Source: Hyphomicrobiales bacterium (GTDB lineage: Bacteria > Pseudomonadota > Alphaproteobacteria > Rhizobiales > Rhizobiaceae). From it: a stretch of DNA of 34,032 nt. Within the stretch, counting starts at the first letter, position 1, and every line of letters starts with the position of its first letter. This document shows, one piece after another, positions 17,108 to 25,155 of the stretch. Made by a program: the position numbers and the translations under genes. The notes under the pieces are model-generated. The model did not search any database, was not told the DNA's origin, and was given only the letters and a program-made list of their open reading frames with translations. The DNA lies in contig UBXG01000011.1 in the NCBI GenBank assembly GCA_900469475.1, positions 1-34,032 on the forward strand. The letters run 5' to 3'.

Positions 17108-17121
17108 TTGATGCGGATCAA
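17108..17121. promoter_or_regulatory. FNR/FixK-type box before sqr
   Basis: TTGATGCGGATCAA is a perfect match to the TTGAT-N4-ATCAA palindrome bound by FNR, FixK and related regulators. It lies in the 75-nt gap between the CMD-family gene and sqr and is centred about 55 nt before the sqr ATG. An activator site here would give sqr and the downstream genes an internal low-oxygen promoter besides the sulfur-sensing one at the head of the operon. Confidence 0.7.
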
Positions 17122-17134
17122 ATCAGCAAAGGGT

Positions 17135-17488
17135 TTATTCGGGCGCGGCGGCTGAGAATTGGTTATAAGCTCTCAGGGCGTCCGCGGCATACATCAATGC
17201 CGGCCCGCCACCCATGTAGACGCACATCGCCATCACCTCGGCGATTTCCACGCGGGTAGCGCCGAGTTGTTGCAATGCTTTGGCATGAAAGGCGATGCAA
17301 CCGTCACAGCGCTGGGTGACGCCTATCGCAAGCGCGATCAATTCCTTCGTCTTCTGATCAACAGCGCCGCCCATGGTTGCCGCTTTGGAGAGCGCGTGGA
17401 AGCCCTGCATGGCGTCTGGACAGATTTTGCGAATTTCCGCCGTGTAAGCCGATATGTCCTGTGTTAATTGCCGGTAGTCCTTCGACAT
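17135..17488 (-). CDS. Carboxymuconolactone decarboxylase (AhpD-like) family protein
   Basis: This 117-residue protein contains the AhpD-type redox motif RCDGCIAFHAKAL (C-x-x-C followed by His) and the helix EVMAMCVYMGGGPALMYAADAL typical of single-domain CMD-family proteins. The real start is the ATG at 17488, with GAGGA seven bases upstream, not the TTG just before it. It is the first gene of the operon with sqr and the RND pump. The CxxC suggests thiol peroxidase or disulfide-reductase activity, possibly on persulfides; that specific substrate is inferred from context. Confidence 0.85.
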   Translation of the reverse strand: MSKDYRQLTQDISAYTAEIRKICPDAMQGFHALSKAATMGGAVDQKTKELIALAIGVTQRCDGCIAFHAKALQQLGATRVEIAEVMAMCVYMGGGPALMYAADALRAYNQFSAAAPE

Positions 17489-17515
17489 CAAGGTGTCCTC
17501 AATTCAGATTGTAAA

Positions 17516-17547
17516 TTCATATTTATATGATATCATAAAAATATGAA
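17516..17547. promoter_or_regulatory. 32-bp near-perfect palindrome, presumed BigR/SqrR-type operator
   Basis: The left half TTCATATTTATATGAT and right half ATCATAAAAATATGAA are reverse complements at all but one position each. The site sits in the 76-bp gap between the divergent CMD/sqr operon and the ArsR-family gene, close to both starts, so one repressor could control both units. AT-rich palindromes of this kind are the known operators of BigR-type regulators. Confidence 0.7.
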
Positions 17548-17564
17548 ATGTTAAGGGAGAAACG

Positions 17565-17861
17565 ATGAACCTAGCGCAGGCCATGGAACAGAAAGCCGGC
17601 AAGGCCACCGCCTTCCTCAGCGGTTTGGCCAACGAACATCGGTTGCTGGTGCTTTGCCAGCTGCTGGAAGGCGAGCGAAACGTCACCTCGCTGATCGAGG
17701 CGACCAATATTCCGCAGACATCGATGTCCCAGCATCTGGCGAAGTTGAAAAAGGAGGGGATCGTGGATTTTCGGCGAGATCACCGCGCGCTTTACTATTT
17801 CATCAAGGATCCGGCCGTCATCGAGATCATGAAGGTGCTCTACGAACGGTTCTGCCGGTAG
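17565..17861 (+). CDS. ArsR-family reactive-sulfur sensor (BigR/SqrR/YgaV type)
   Basis: This 98-residue winged-helix repressor has SGLANEHRLLVLCQLLEGER at 19-38, recognition helix PQTSMSQHLAKLKKEGIV and the wing FRRDHRALYYF. Cys31 and Cys97 are 66 residues apart, the same spacing as the sensor pairs of BigR (42/108) and SqrR (41/107), which form a disulfide or tetrasulfide bridge with persulfides and then release DNA. No arsenic or zinc site motif (ELCVCDL) is present. AGGGAGA precedes the ATG. It is divergent from the sqr operon across a 32-bp palindrome, the normal arrangement for its own target. Confidence 0.85.
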   Translation: MNLAQAMEQKAGKATAFLSGLANEHRLLVLCQLLEGERNVTSLIEATNIPQTSMSQHLAKLKKEGIVDFRRDHRALYYFIKDPAVIEIMKVLYERFCR

Positions 17862-17942
17862 ATTTGAGGCGAATACGTGATGGCACGTGCGGCTGTCGCG
17901 ATACAGCCCTGTCGAGGGGACATGCCGATCGGAATGAGAATG

Positions 17943-17961
17943 CGCGCCTTTCAGAGGCGCG
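17943..17961 (+). terminator. Hairpin after the ArsR-family gene
   Basis: CGCGCCT TTCAG AGGCGCG makes a 7-bp perfect GC-rich stem with a 5-base loop, about 80 nt after the stop codon. No T-run follows, so it is at best a weak intrinsic terminator or an RNA-stabilising hairpin. Confidence 0.35.
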
Positions 17962-18007
17962 GACTATGGACACAGACCGACCGGAGCTACTAGGCAGCGA
18001 CCAAGCG

Positions 18008-18325
18008 CTAATTTTGCACGATCGGGGCTGGCATCAGATTGGCTCGAGCCGAATAGTGCGGCTGGCCGACCAGATGAAAAGTTGCAAGCGCATATACAAG
18101 GATCGCACCAACGATAATTCCTATTCCAACCAGCACGGATCTTGGCTGCGAGTTAGCAGATACATGCTGTGTCGGAAGTGTCTCAGGCGCGAAGTGCGGA
18201 GGCCGACCGCCCACCGATGCCGCCATCAGTGGCAGAGGTAGTGATAGTTCTTTTTCAAGGTGCTCATGCCGCCGCAGATGCTTGCTGCGTTCTGCGGCAG
18301 ATTTGAATGGAAGAACATTACTCAT
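18008..18325 (-). CDS. Small single-pass membrane protein, unknown
   Basis: This 105-residue protein has a charged N-terminal half (FKSAAERSKHLRRHEHLEKE), a Pro/His-rich middle and one clear membrane helix near 63-83 (VLVGIGIIVGAILVYALATF). GGATGAGAA lies just before the ATG at 18325. I recognise no family. It points toward the ArsR-family gene and is probably a single-gene unit. It could be real or a chance frame; the helix and ribosome site favour real. Confidence 0.45.
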   Translation of the reverse strand: MSNVLPFKSAAERSKHLRRHEHLEKELSLPLPLMAASVGGRPPHFAPETLPTQHVSANSQPRSVLVGIGIIVGAILVYALATFHLVGQPHYSARANLMPAPIVQN

Positions 18326-18670
18326 TTCTCATCCACGGCGTCCTATTTGGCCGTCTCCTCACGGCAAGCATTGTAATCCTAAACCGCTTGTTTGGGAATG
18401 GTTTTGAAGGGTTATATATCGCCAGTGCCGATCCCGATCGACAACACTCGAAGACGATTTCAACTTCATAAAATGCCGTCGAAATCGTCACGGTTCTATC
18501 GGCATCGGAAGCGACGGACATGTCTTGTTGGAACCCGCGCTCCCGAGGGCAATCGGTGACATGAGCTCATCTGTGGAAGCTATTCTGAAATCTGATCCAC
18601 ATCATTGTGAGCATAATGCACCCGAACAACGATTTTTTCGGCCGGTCTCTATCACGTGGAACAAGGAGCG
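18326..18670. other. Intergenic region with a weak FNR-type site
   Basis: This 345-base stretch has no supported gene. CTGATCCACATCAT at 18592-18605 keeps the TGAT-N4-ATCA core of an FNR/FixK box but lacks the outer T and A. It could serve the minus-strand gene at 18325 or be chance. The right edge borders the truncated IS6-family transposase. Confidence 0.35.
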
Positions 18671-18934
18671 TTACCGTGTCAGAATGGAATAGGTAAACCT
18701 TCCGATGGAGCGCAGTCGGATGCTGCGGGCATGCTCTCGGCTGAACTTGGCAGCCGATTCCGAGACAGTCGGGAACGAAACTTCAATGCCGCGCTTAGCC
18801 GTCAAATCTTCTACTTGATACTGGCTCAACGGAAAGCGGAAATAGAGCCAAACCGCACGCGCTATGATCTCAGCAGGAAAACGATAACGCTTGTAGCGGA
18901 GCGTCGTAATATCGGTGGGCGAGGTCAGGCTCAC
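18671..18934 (-). pseudogene. IS6-family transposase, N-terminal fragment
   Basis: The frame begins LRYKRYRFPAEIIARAVWLY and goes on FRFPLSQYQVEDLTAKRGIE, VSFPTVSESAAKFSREHARS, which is the N-terminal third of an IS6-family transposase. After IRLRS, near 18705, the match ends and the expected 'KWHLDEV' catalytic part is absent. It is a different copy from the element at 9357, with clearly different residues. I could not find terminal repeats. Confidence 0.75.
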
Positions 18935-19106
18935 GACAGTAAATACCGCAGCAAGTTGGGTTTAAAATTTTGCTAGCGATCGATAGCCAAGGGCGGAGTG
19001 CAGCGGTGTCGGTATTCTTTTGGACATCGGAAACGACGACGGGGCAGTTGCGGACTAAAACCCTCCGATACCTTTCGTATTTTATGCGCCCTGCGCCCAG
19101 CCTGCT

Positions 19107-19120
19107 TTGAGCAAGATCAA
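19107..19120. promoter_or_regulatory. FNR/FixK-type box before a universal stress gene
   Basis: TTGAGCAAGATCAA matches the TTGA-N6-TCAA consensus perfectly, centred 68 nt before the ATG at 19182. An activator here at about -41 would place the transcript start near 19155, leaving a short leader with the start codon. This supports low-oxygen activation of the universal stress protein. Confidence 0.65.
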
Positions 19121-19181
19121 GGAAACAGAGATGCTGAGGGGTTATCGTTCGCCAATTTTCAAGAGAAAAGGCGACCGGACT

Positions 19182-20015
19182 ATGACTATCAAAACTGTCT
19201 TGAGCGTCCTTGACGTCAATCACTTCGACAGTGACCTGAAGGATGCAGTCGACTTTTGCCAAACACATGACGCCCACCTGACGGCGCTTTTGGTGTTATT
19301 GTGCGTGGCCCCTCCGATCGGCGCGTATAACGTCATCTCCGCTGTCTGGCTTGACGATCGACAGCGCGAAATTGATATCCTGGCCGAAAAAGCGGCTGAT
19401 ATTAGGGTGTCACTTAGCAAAAGTGAGACATCCTATGACGTGCAGGAAGTCTACACTGAATTCGCCTGGGCGGACCTGGATATTGCCGAACGGGCACTTT
19501 ACGCTGATCTCGTTCTCATCGGTCCGCAAGCCGCCCACAATGAGGACCTTCGACGGAGGGTGATCGACGGTGCATTGTTTCAATCGCCGACACCAATGCT
19601 CGTCAATCCGAATAGTAAAACGATGGAGTTTGCGCCAAAAATAATCTTGCTGGCATGGGATTCGAGCGACGAGGCTGCACGCGCTGCTCGGCAATCAATT
19701 GACTTCCTGCGAGCCGCCGAGGCAGTCCATGTTACGCTTATTGATCCCCTTGCCTCACGCTCCGTCAATGGTGAAGAGCCAGGCGCAGATGTTGCAACCT
19801 TTCTTGCTCGGCACGGCGCTAAAGTCGATGTCGATCGCGTTACAGGCGGTGGACGACGGGTCGACGAAGTGCTTCGGCAGCACGCGCGCGACATCTCCGC
19901 CGGCATGATCGTCATGGGCGCCTATAATCATCCAAGGTTGCAGCAGCGTCTATTTGGTGGCGTGACGCGATCCATGCTGGAAGACTCCGATATACCTCTG
20001 TTTCTCGCCCATTGA
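19182..20015 (+). CDS. Universal stress protein (tandem UspA domains)
   Basis: This 277-residue protein has two Usp folds. The first, residues 1-135, begins MTIKTVLSVLDVNHFDSDLK and has lost most nucleotide-binding residues. The second, about 150-277, contains ILLAWDSSDEAARAARQSID and the ATP-binding signature MGAYNHPRLQQRLFGGVTRS (G-x2-G-x9-G-S/T type). The start is taken at 19182: longer readings begin inside the FNR-type box. Proteins of this type bind ATP and are induced under oxygen limitation and other stresses. It matches in plan the Usp at 25555, suggesting an old duplication. Confidence 0.85.
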   Translation: MTIKTVLSVLDVNHFDSDLKDAVDFCQTHDAHLTALLVLLCVAPPIGAYNVISAVWLDDRQREIDILAEKAADIRVSLSKSETSYDVQEVYTEFAWADLDIAERALYADLVLIGPQAAHNEDLRRRVIDGALFQSPTPMLVNPNSKTMEFAPKIILLAWDSSDEAARAARQSIDFLRAAEAVHVTLIDPLASRSVNGEEPGADVATFLARHGAKVDVDRVTGGGRRVDEVLRQHARDISAGMIVMGAYNHPRLQQRLFGGVTRSMLEDSDIPLFLAH

Positions 20016-20111
20016 TAGGAAAGACCCATAGTGGTCCTCTGGGCAATTTTTTTGGTTGGGGCATCGAAACAAGACGCGTGCGAAAATGGCTGTCGGATTG
20101 CCGACACGCCG

Positions 20112-21143
20112 TCACACATCTTGCTCTGCAACGAATATCTCCCAGGCTGCGATAAAGAGTGCTGCGACCAACGGTCCGATGACAAAGCCATTGAGCCCGA
20201 TGAGCGAAATTCCGCCAATGGTCGAAACCAAGACGACGTAGTCTGGAAGCTTCGTTTCCTTTCCTACCAGCGGCGGCCTCAGGAAATTATCCACCAGTCC
20301 AATCACAAAAATTCCTATGGCGACCAGGATGGAAGCTTTGAACCACTCGCCGAATAGTGCGAGGTAAATTGCAGCCGGCAACCAGATTAGAGCGGCTCCG
20401 ATAGCTGGCAGTAGAGAGAGAAAGCTCATCAGCACACCCCATAACAATGCTGGTTCGATACCTAAGGCCCAGAACGCCGCTCCACCTATCGATCCTTGCA
20501 ATGCCGCGATGATGACGTTGCCCCTAACCGTGGCCCGCACAACCGAAGTAAATTTTGAAGTAAACCGTCGTGCGTGGATATCGCTTATTGGGATCGCTCT
20601 TCGCACAGTTTTGGCCAAAAAACGTCCGTCCCGAAACATGAAGAACAGCAGATAGAGCATCAAGCCAAGCGAGATTATAACTTGCACTGTGTTTTGTCCA
20701 AAACTCAATGCCCGGCCTGCAAAGAAGCCGCCGCTCTGCACGAGCAGCGATGAGATACGATCTTGCAGCCCCCTCAGATCCAAGGTCTTGATGCGTTCCT
20801 GCAAGAACAACGGCACCGCAGCTTGCAGCCGCTCAAATATCTGGCGCAGATCAATCTCTCCATCGTTGATACGCTGGTAAAGGTGATTGCCTTCTTGGAC
20901 CAGCGAGCTCAGCACAATCAACCCAGGTACGATCACCAGGCAGACGCAAATGAGCGTTGAAAGCGCTGCGGCGACGTTTCTGTGCCGTGGCAATCGTGAC
21001 TCCAGTCGCCTGTGAACTGGAAAGAAAATGATCGCGAAAACGACAGCCCAAAAAATTGCCGAATAGAACGGAAGGATAATTGCGAAAAACGCAATCGTCA
21101 CCAGCACCAAGAGTAGATAGAAACTAAGCCGCTGAATAAACAT
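20112..21143 (-). CDS. AI-2E family transporter (PerM/YdiK type)
   Basis: This 343-residue membrane protein has about eight helices. It shows the family pattern: FVLPFY-like helix 1-2 (FFAIILPFYSAIFWAVVFAI), a long periplasmic helical hairpin near 80-140, then the conserved GNVIIAALQGSIGGAAFWAL and the C-terminal VDNFLRPPLVGKETKLPDYV with IGGISLIGLNGFVIGPLVAA. Proteins of the family export or exchange small solutes; the AI-2 link holds for only a few and is not implied here. It stands alone. TTGTCA and TGACAA form an inverted repeat about 86-107 nt upstream. Confidence 0.85.
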   Translation of the reverse strand: MFIQRLSFYLLLVLVTIAFFAIILPFYSAIFWAVVFAIIFFPVHRRLESRLPRHRNVAAALSTLICVCLVIVPGLIVLSSLVQEGNHLYQRINDGEIDLRQIFERLQAAVPLFLQERIKTLDLRGLQDRISSLLVQSGGFFAGRALSFGQNTVQVIISLGLMLYLLFFMFRDGRFLAKTVRRAIPISDIHARRFTSKFTSVVRATVRGNVIIAALQGSIGGAAFWALGIEPALLWGVLMSFLSLLPAIGAALIWLPAAIYLALFGEWFKASILVAIGIFVIGLVDNFLRPPLVGKETKLPDYVVLVSTIGGISLIGLNGFVIGPLVAALFIAAWEIFVAEQDV

Positions 21144-21228
21144 AATCTGCTATCCATATCAATTCTGTCCAGGCGATGCTAATTCCTATGGCACTGATGG
21201 CGCCGATGTCTTCTTCTCCGTAGCGACG

Positions 21229-21250
21229 TTGTCAAATATCAATGTGACAA
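21229..21250. promoter_or_regulatory. Inverted repeat before the AI-2E family gene
   Basis: TTGTCA at 21229-21234 and TGACAA at 21245-21250 form a 6-bp perfect inverted repeat. The inner stretch TTGTCAAATATCAA (21229-21242) is also a half-degenerate FNR/FixK-type site. It is a candidate operator for the leftward gene starting at 21143. No biochemical family can be assigned. Confidence 0.35.
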
Positions 21251-21378
21251 TTGCGATGTCCACGGGATAGGAAACAATTCAATCAGGTTCCGTGTTTGGA
21301 TGCCATTTCGCGGGGCTCAGCTTGAATAAAGCTGTCTCAGGGGGAGACGCTGCGTCGCTTCGATTTTGCGCAACACGA

Positions 21379-24039
21379 TCATACCGGTTTCCGGGACTGC
21401 CATTTGTCCAGTTCAGTTACGAGGAGGATCGACGAAGCGGCAAGCAAGGTCATTGCCCATTCAGCAATCGAGATGGGCGCAAGTTCGAGCGTGTCCCGGA
21501 ACCAGGGAATATACATCGCCGAGATATGTACCGCCTGCGCTGCGATGACGCCGATGAGCAGAATTGGATTGCTGAAGAGAGAGGATGTGAACACCGACTG
21601 CCGTTCCGAGCGGCTGGTGACGGTCTGCACGTTCTCGAACATGACGAAGAGTAGGAGTAGCAAGTTGCGCGCCTCTGCGACCTCGTAACCCACCTCCAGC
21701 AGCCAACAGAAGATAGCAAATCCGCCGCCGCCGATGACGAGAGCCGAGAAGATGATGCGGCGGATCATCACCTGGTCAAAGATCGGTTCCTTCGGCCGCC
21801 TCGGTGGCCTAGAAAGTTCGTCGCCTTCGGGCTTTTCGCCGGCGAGCGCGACGTCCTGAATGCCATTCGTCACTAGGTTTAACCAAAGGAGTTGTACCGG
21901 TAGCAGAGGCATGGGTAGACCGAGAGGAATCGCGAGCAAAAAGAGCAGCATTTCGGCGGCACCCGTTGCGACCGACATCAGAATCACCTTGCGGATATTG
22001 GCATAGGCTGTACGACCCTCGCTGATACCGTGGACGATCGAAGCAAAGTTATCGTCGGTCACAACGATACCGGCGCTTTCCCTGGCGAGTTCGGTGCCTT
22101 TGCGCCCCATAGCGACACCAACATGGGCGTGTTTCAGGGCCGGCGCATCGTTGACACCGTCTCCCGTTACCGCCACAAAATGACCGTTGCGGGCGAGCGA
22201 AAGGACAATTGCGAGCTTCTGAGCTGGCGCCAGGCGGGCATAGATTCGGGCTTCGCGTGTAAGATCGTCCAGTCGGTCAGACCCTGCCTTTTCCGCCTCG
22301 CGAACCGCCTCGCCGGTGGTAATCTGGTCGGAACGGAACACAAGCCCGGCCTGACCGGCGATTGCTGCCGCTGTCTTTGGATCGTCTCCGGTGATCATCG
22401 CGACCTCGATGCCGGCGGCGCGGCAATCATGGATCGCTTGCGGGACCTCTACCCGGATCGGGTCCTGCATACCGGCGAGCCCGAGAAAGACAAGATCAAC
22501 CAGATGGTGGGAACCGAAGGTGTCGTCGGTAGCGCTGCTGATCTCGCCCTCCGCGAAGGCGAGTACGCGTAGCCCGCGTTCAGCCATCTGTTCCTTCTGA
22601 GCAAGAAGCGCGTCGCGATCAATGGGAGCCAGTCGACCGCCGGTGTCCATACGGTCGGACATGGCGATCAGGGTCTCAGTGGATCCCTTGACGAAAATGT
22701 GCACGCGCTCGCCACGATTATGGAAGGAAGCGGCGTATTTGAGGTCCGGCTCGTAGGGGATGCGGGCAACAAGCGGGAAGGCGTCGGCCATCTCGTCACG
22801 TGTCAGGCCCGCCTTGTGGGCCGCAGCCAAGAGTGCGACGTCCACTGCGTCGCCGATGCCCTTCCAGCTGTTTTCCTCAAACGTTAGAGAGCCCTCGTTG
22901 GGCAAAAAGGCGGCACGGAGCATCTTGGCGGCTCGTTCGCGCGCATGGGATGTGCTCATATTGAAGGCGTGGATGTCGCAGGCGTCGAGATTGTCATGCG
23001 CATCGAGCACCAGGTCGGTTCCGTCTGGCAGACGGATGTCGGTGACCGTCAACTCGTTTAGGGTGAGCGTGCCGGTCTTGTCAGTGGCGATCATCGTGCA
23101 GGAACCGAGCGATTCCACTGCAGGCATGCGGCGAACGATAACGTTGCGCTTCGCCATGCGACGCATACTGATTGCAAGCGCGATGGAGATAGCGATTGGC
23201 AGCCCTTCCGGAATGGCGCTAACGGCAAGCCCGACTGACATCAGAAAAAGTTCGTGCCAAGCAAGTCCGCGCAGGGAGCCGATTGCAACGAGCACTAGTG
23301 ATGCGCCACCGACAGTCCAGGCTATGACGTTCGAGAAATGCGCCAGCCTGATCATAAGCGGTGGTTGGGAAATGGATGCTCTTCCGATTTCGGATGCGAT
23401 CTTTCCGATCTCCGTGCTGAGGCCGGTGGCAGTCACAATACCCTTTCCGCGCCCGCGAGTGACGAGCGTTCCGGCAAAGGCCGTTGTCGCTTTGCGGTCT
23501 TCGAGTAGTTCTCCGGGAATGTGGGTGGCTTTTCTCGCCGGCAGGGATTCCCCTGTCAACAATGACTCATCACAGAGAAGGTCGTTGGTGTCGGTCAAAA
23601 CAAGGTCTGCCGGCACCCGTGCGCCGGCATCGAGAATCACAACGTCATCGAGCACGAGAAAACGTGCTTCGATTTCCTGTGTTAGCCCGCCGCGTATGAC
23701 GATGGCATACGGCTGTTCGAGCTTGCGAAGTGCTGCGGCAGCTCGTCCAGCGGAATATTCCTGTATGCTGCCAATGATGCCGTTCAAGAGCAGGACGACG
23801 CCGATAAATACGGCATCTTCAGCTTCGCTGACCATCAAGGAGACGGCGGCTGCAAGAAGAAGTATGTAGATTAAAGGGCTGCGGAACTGGCGCAGGAAGA
23901 TGGAAGTGACAGAGGAAGTTTTGAGTTGCGGTATAACGTTGAACCCATATCGTTCTAGACGATTCTTCGCCTCTACAACGGAAAGGCCATCTGCCGTATC
24001 GCCGCCGAGATTGTCACGCTGAGCGCCAAAGGCGGCCAT
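21379..24039 (-). CDS. P2-type cation-transporting ATPase
   Basis: The start is the ATG at 24039 with AGGAAG seven bases upstream, giving 886 residues; the frame extends further upstream but without family similarity. It has the TGES actuator motif near 162, the PEGLP ion-pathway motif of helix 4 near 277, the phosphorylation site DKTGTLT at about 320, and MITGDDPKTA and GDGVNDAPALK in the hinge. The end of the pump core reads LVTNGIQDVALAGEKPEGDE. These mark the Ca2+/H+/Na+ group (P2) and exclude the Cu/Zn P1B group, because there is no CPC. The transported ion is not decidable. Similar ATPases lie in low-oxygen gene blocks of rhizobial plasmids beside Usp genes, as here. Confidence 0.85.
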   Translation of the reverse strand: MAAFGAQRDNLGGDTADGLSVVEAKNRLERYGFNVIPQLKTSSVTSIFLRQFRSPLIYILLLAAAVSLMVSEAEDAVFIGVVLLLNGIIGSIQEYSAGRAAAALRKLEQPYAIVIRGGLTQEIEARFLVLDDVVILDAGARVPADLVLTDTNDLLCDESLLTGESLPARKATHIPGELLEDRKATTAFAGTLVTRGRGKGIVTATGLSTEIGKIASEIGRASISQPPLMIRLAHFSNVIAWTVGGASLVLVAIGSLRGLAWHELFLMSVGLAVSAIPEGLPIAISIALAISMRRMAKRNVIVRRMPAVESLGSCTMIATDKTGTLTLNELTVTDIRLPDGTDLVLDAHDNLDACDIHAFNMSTSHARERAAKMLRAAFLPNEGSLTFEENSWKGIGDAVDVALLAAAHKAGLTRDEMADAFPLVARIPYEPDLKYAASFHNRGERVHIFVKGSTETLIAMSDRMDTGGRLAPIDRDALLAQKEQMAERGLRVLAFAEGEISSATDDTFGSHHLVDLVFLGLAGMQDPIRVEVPQAIHDCRAAGIEVAMITGDDPKTAAAIAGQAGLVFRSDQITTGEAVREAEKAGSDRLDDLTREARIYARLAPAQKLAIVLSLARNGHFVAVTGDGVNDAPALKHAHVGVAMGRKGTELARESAGIVVTDDNFASIVHGISEGRTAYANIRKVILMSVATGAAEMLLFLLAIPLGLPMPLLPVQLLWLNLVTNGIQDVALAGEKPEGDELSRPPRRPKEPIFDQVMIRRIIFSALVIGGGGFAIFCWLLEVGYEVAEARNLLLLLFVMFENVQTVTSRSERQSVFTSSLFSNPILLIGVIAAQAVHISAMYIPWFRDTLELAPISIAEWAMTLLAASSILLVTELDKWQSRKPV

Positions 24040-24230
24040 GTCGGTCTTCCTTTCTCTTCCGACGCCTTGACACTTTTCGGTCAGTGGAGCTGAAAGCTGT
24101 CCCATTTTGAACGACTGCGTCGTGGTGGCGCTCTGGCGATGATTCACGCTCAGAATTTTGCTGTCCGTCGATTGATCAGGGCCCCTATTCTCGACGCCGG
24201 GAGCATCGTTGTGAGCGTGCAAGCGAGACG

Positions 24231-24581
24231 TTAAATCGAATGAGCGCAAGATTGGCAGAATGGTGTGTGTGGGACAGCCTCAAGCCTCTGCTCGCCGATC
24301 GGTTTGCCGCACTTCACACAGGCACCAAAAGTGCCAGCGTCAATCCGGTCCAAAGCCGTTTGGACAGCCAGGAGCTCCGTCTGTCCGGCCTCGCCAAGTT
24401 CTTCCAGGACTTCGTCATTATTTCGCTCTGTGGCACGATCATCATCGTCAGGATTGCGAGGCTCCTCGAAATCATGCTCAATCGCGCGGAGGCGGGTTTG
24501 CAGTTCGCGCCGCCGTCGGTCAAGGAGCGCCCTGTATTTTTCGATATGCTGCCTCAGTGATGAGGAGGAGTACTTCTGCAT
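24231..24581 (-). CDS. TraR/DksA-family zinc-finger protein
   Basis: This 116-residue protein has a helical N-terminal part (YSSSSLRQHIEKYRALLDRR), an acidic stretch near 45-60, a helix ELLAVQTALDRIDAG and a C-terminal C4 zinc finger CVKCGKPI to FCQSCA. The start is set at 24581, where GGAG stands seven bases upstream; the ATG at 24587 is too close to it. DksA-type proteins bind RNA polymerase in the secondary channel and adjust transcription with ppGpp; short rhizobial versions often accompany stress genes. It is 191 nt upstream of the ATPase start in the same direction. Confidence 0.8.
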   Translation of the reverse strand: MQKYSSSSLRQHIEKYRALLDRRRRELQTRLRAIEHDFEEPRNPDDDDRATERNNDEVLEELGEAGQTELLAVQTALDRIDAGTFGACVKCGKPIGEQRLEAVPHTPFCQSCAHSI

Positions 24582-25155
24582 GGTCATTCTCCAGTCGGCG
24601 TCATGTTCTTCTGCCGAGCCCACCCCCTGAGCATGAGCAAGCCAAGGATCCGAGGTTGAAATTTCTGTCTTCGCATTTTGCTCGTCTCTGGCCGAGCATC
24701 TGCAATGCAGGTGCTGCAGAGAGATCGGGTTGGTCGCGGAAACCAGCCACTTCCGTGCATCTCAAACAAACCTAGATCTATCGAAGGTCTCTTGCATTGA
24801 TCCGCATCAAGGCTATCCCTCAGTCGGTTAGGGGCCAAACATCGGTCCGATTCGACTTGCATGGTAGTGTTTTCCCTGGCTTCGTGCACTGCGCTGAATC
24901 AAAAACGGCAACTCGGATTGGTAGCGCAGGCGTGCAATCAATAGCGCCGTGACACCCCAAGTAGCGTCGGATCTGAGCAAATCTCTTGCGGAACGCCAAC
25001 TGTAGGCTTATCGTTTCGGTCAGTCGGAAAGACAAGCAGCCTTGCAGACGCATGGCGCGGTGTGATCGATGTATTATCCGACATGCATAAGTGTTTGCCA
25101 ACCGGCTTCCGAGAGAAGCTGGTTTCCGCCTCCAGCAGTGAAAGCGAGGCAATTC
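24582..25155. other. Long intergenic region
   Basis: About 570 bases carry no gene I can support. Minus-strand frames at 24584-24889 and 24820-25152 lack a recognisable family and a good ribosome site. The region contains the FNR/FixK-type box at 24797. It could carry the promoters of the zinc-finger gene to the left and of the small gene to the right, or an unseen small RNA. Confidence 0.4.
24797..24810. promoter_or_regulatory. FNR/FixK-type box
   Basis: TTGATCCGCATCAA is a perfect TTGAT-N4-ATCAA palindrome. The nearest gene to the left is the TraR/DksA-family gene, 216 nt away; to the right is a small gene 346 nt away. Either would need a long leader, or the site controls an unannotated transcript. 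Confidence 0.65.

Noticed and set aside
19107..19181. TTG start at 19107 for the universal stress gene
   Set aside because: The codon is part of the FNR-type box, and the added residues do not belong to the Usp fold.
22760..23869. Long plus-strand frame of 369 codons
   Set aside because: It is antisense to the P-type ATPase, whose motifs are continuous; the frame is Ser/Arg-rich as expected for a high-GC shadow.
24209..24222. TTGTGAGCGTGCAA as an FNR/FixK site before the ATPase
   Set aside because: Only the outer TTG and CAA match and it falls inside the end of the TraR/DksA region; a chance match is likely.
24040..24249. Longer start for the P-type ATPase at 24249
   Set aside because: The extra 70 residues lack family similarity and would overlap the TraR/DksA gene; the ATG at 24039 has a good ribosome site.
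24820..25152. Minus-strand frame of 110 codons
   Set aside because: It has no recognisable family, no ribosome site, and Arg/Cys-rich composition.
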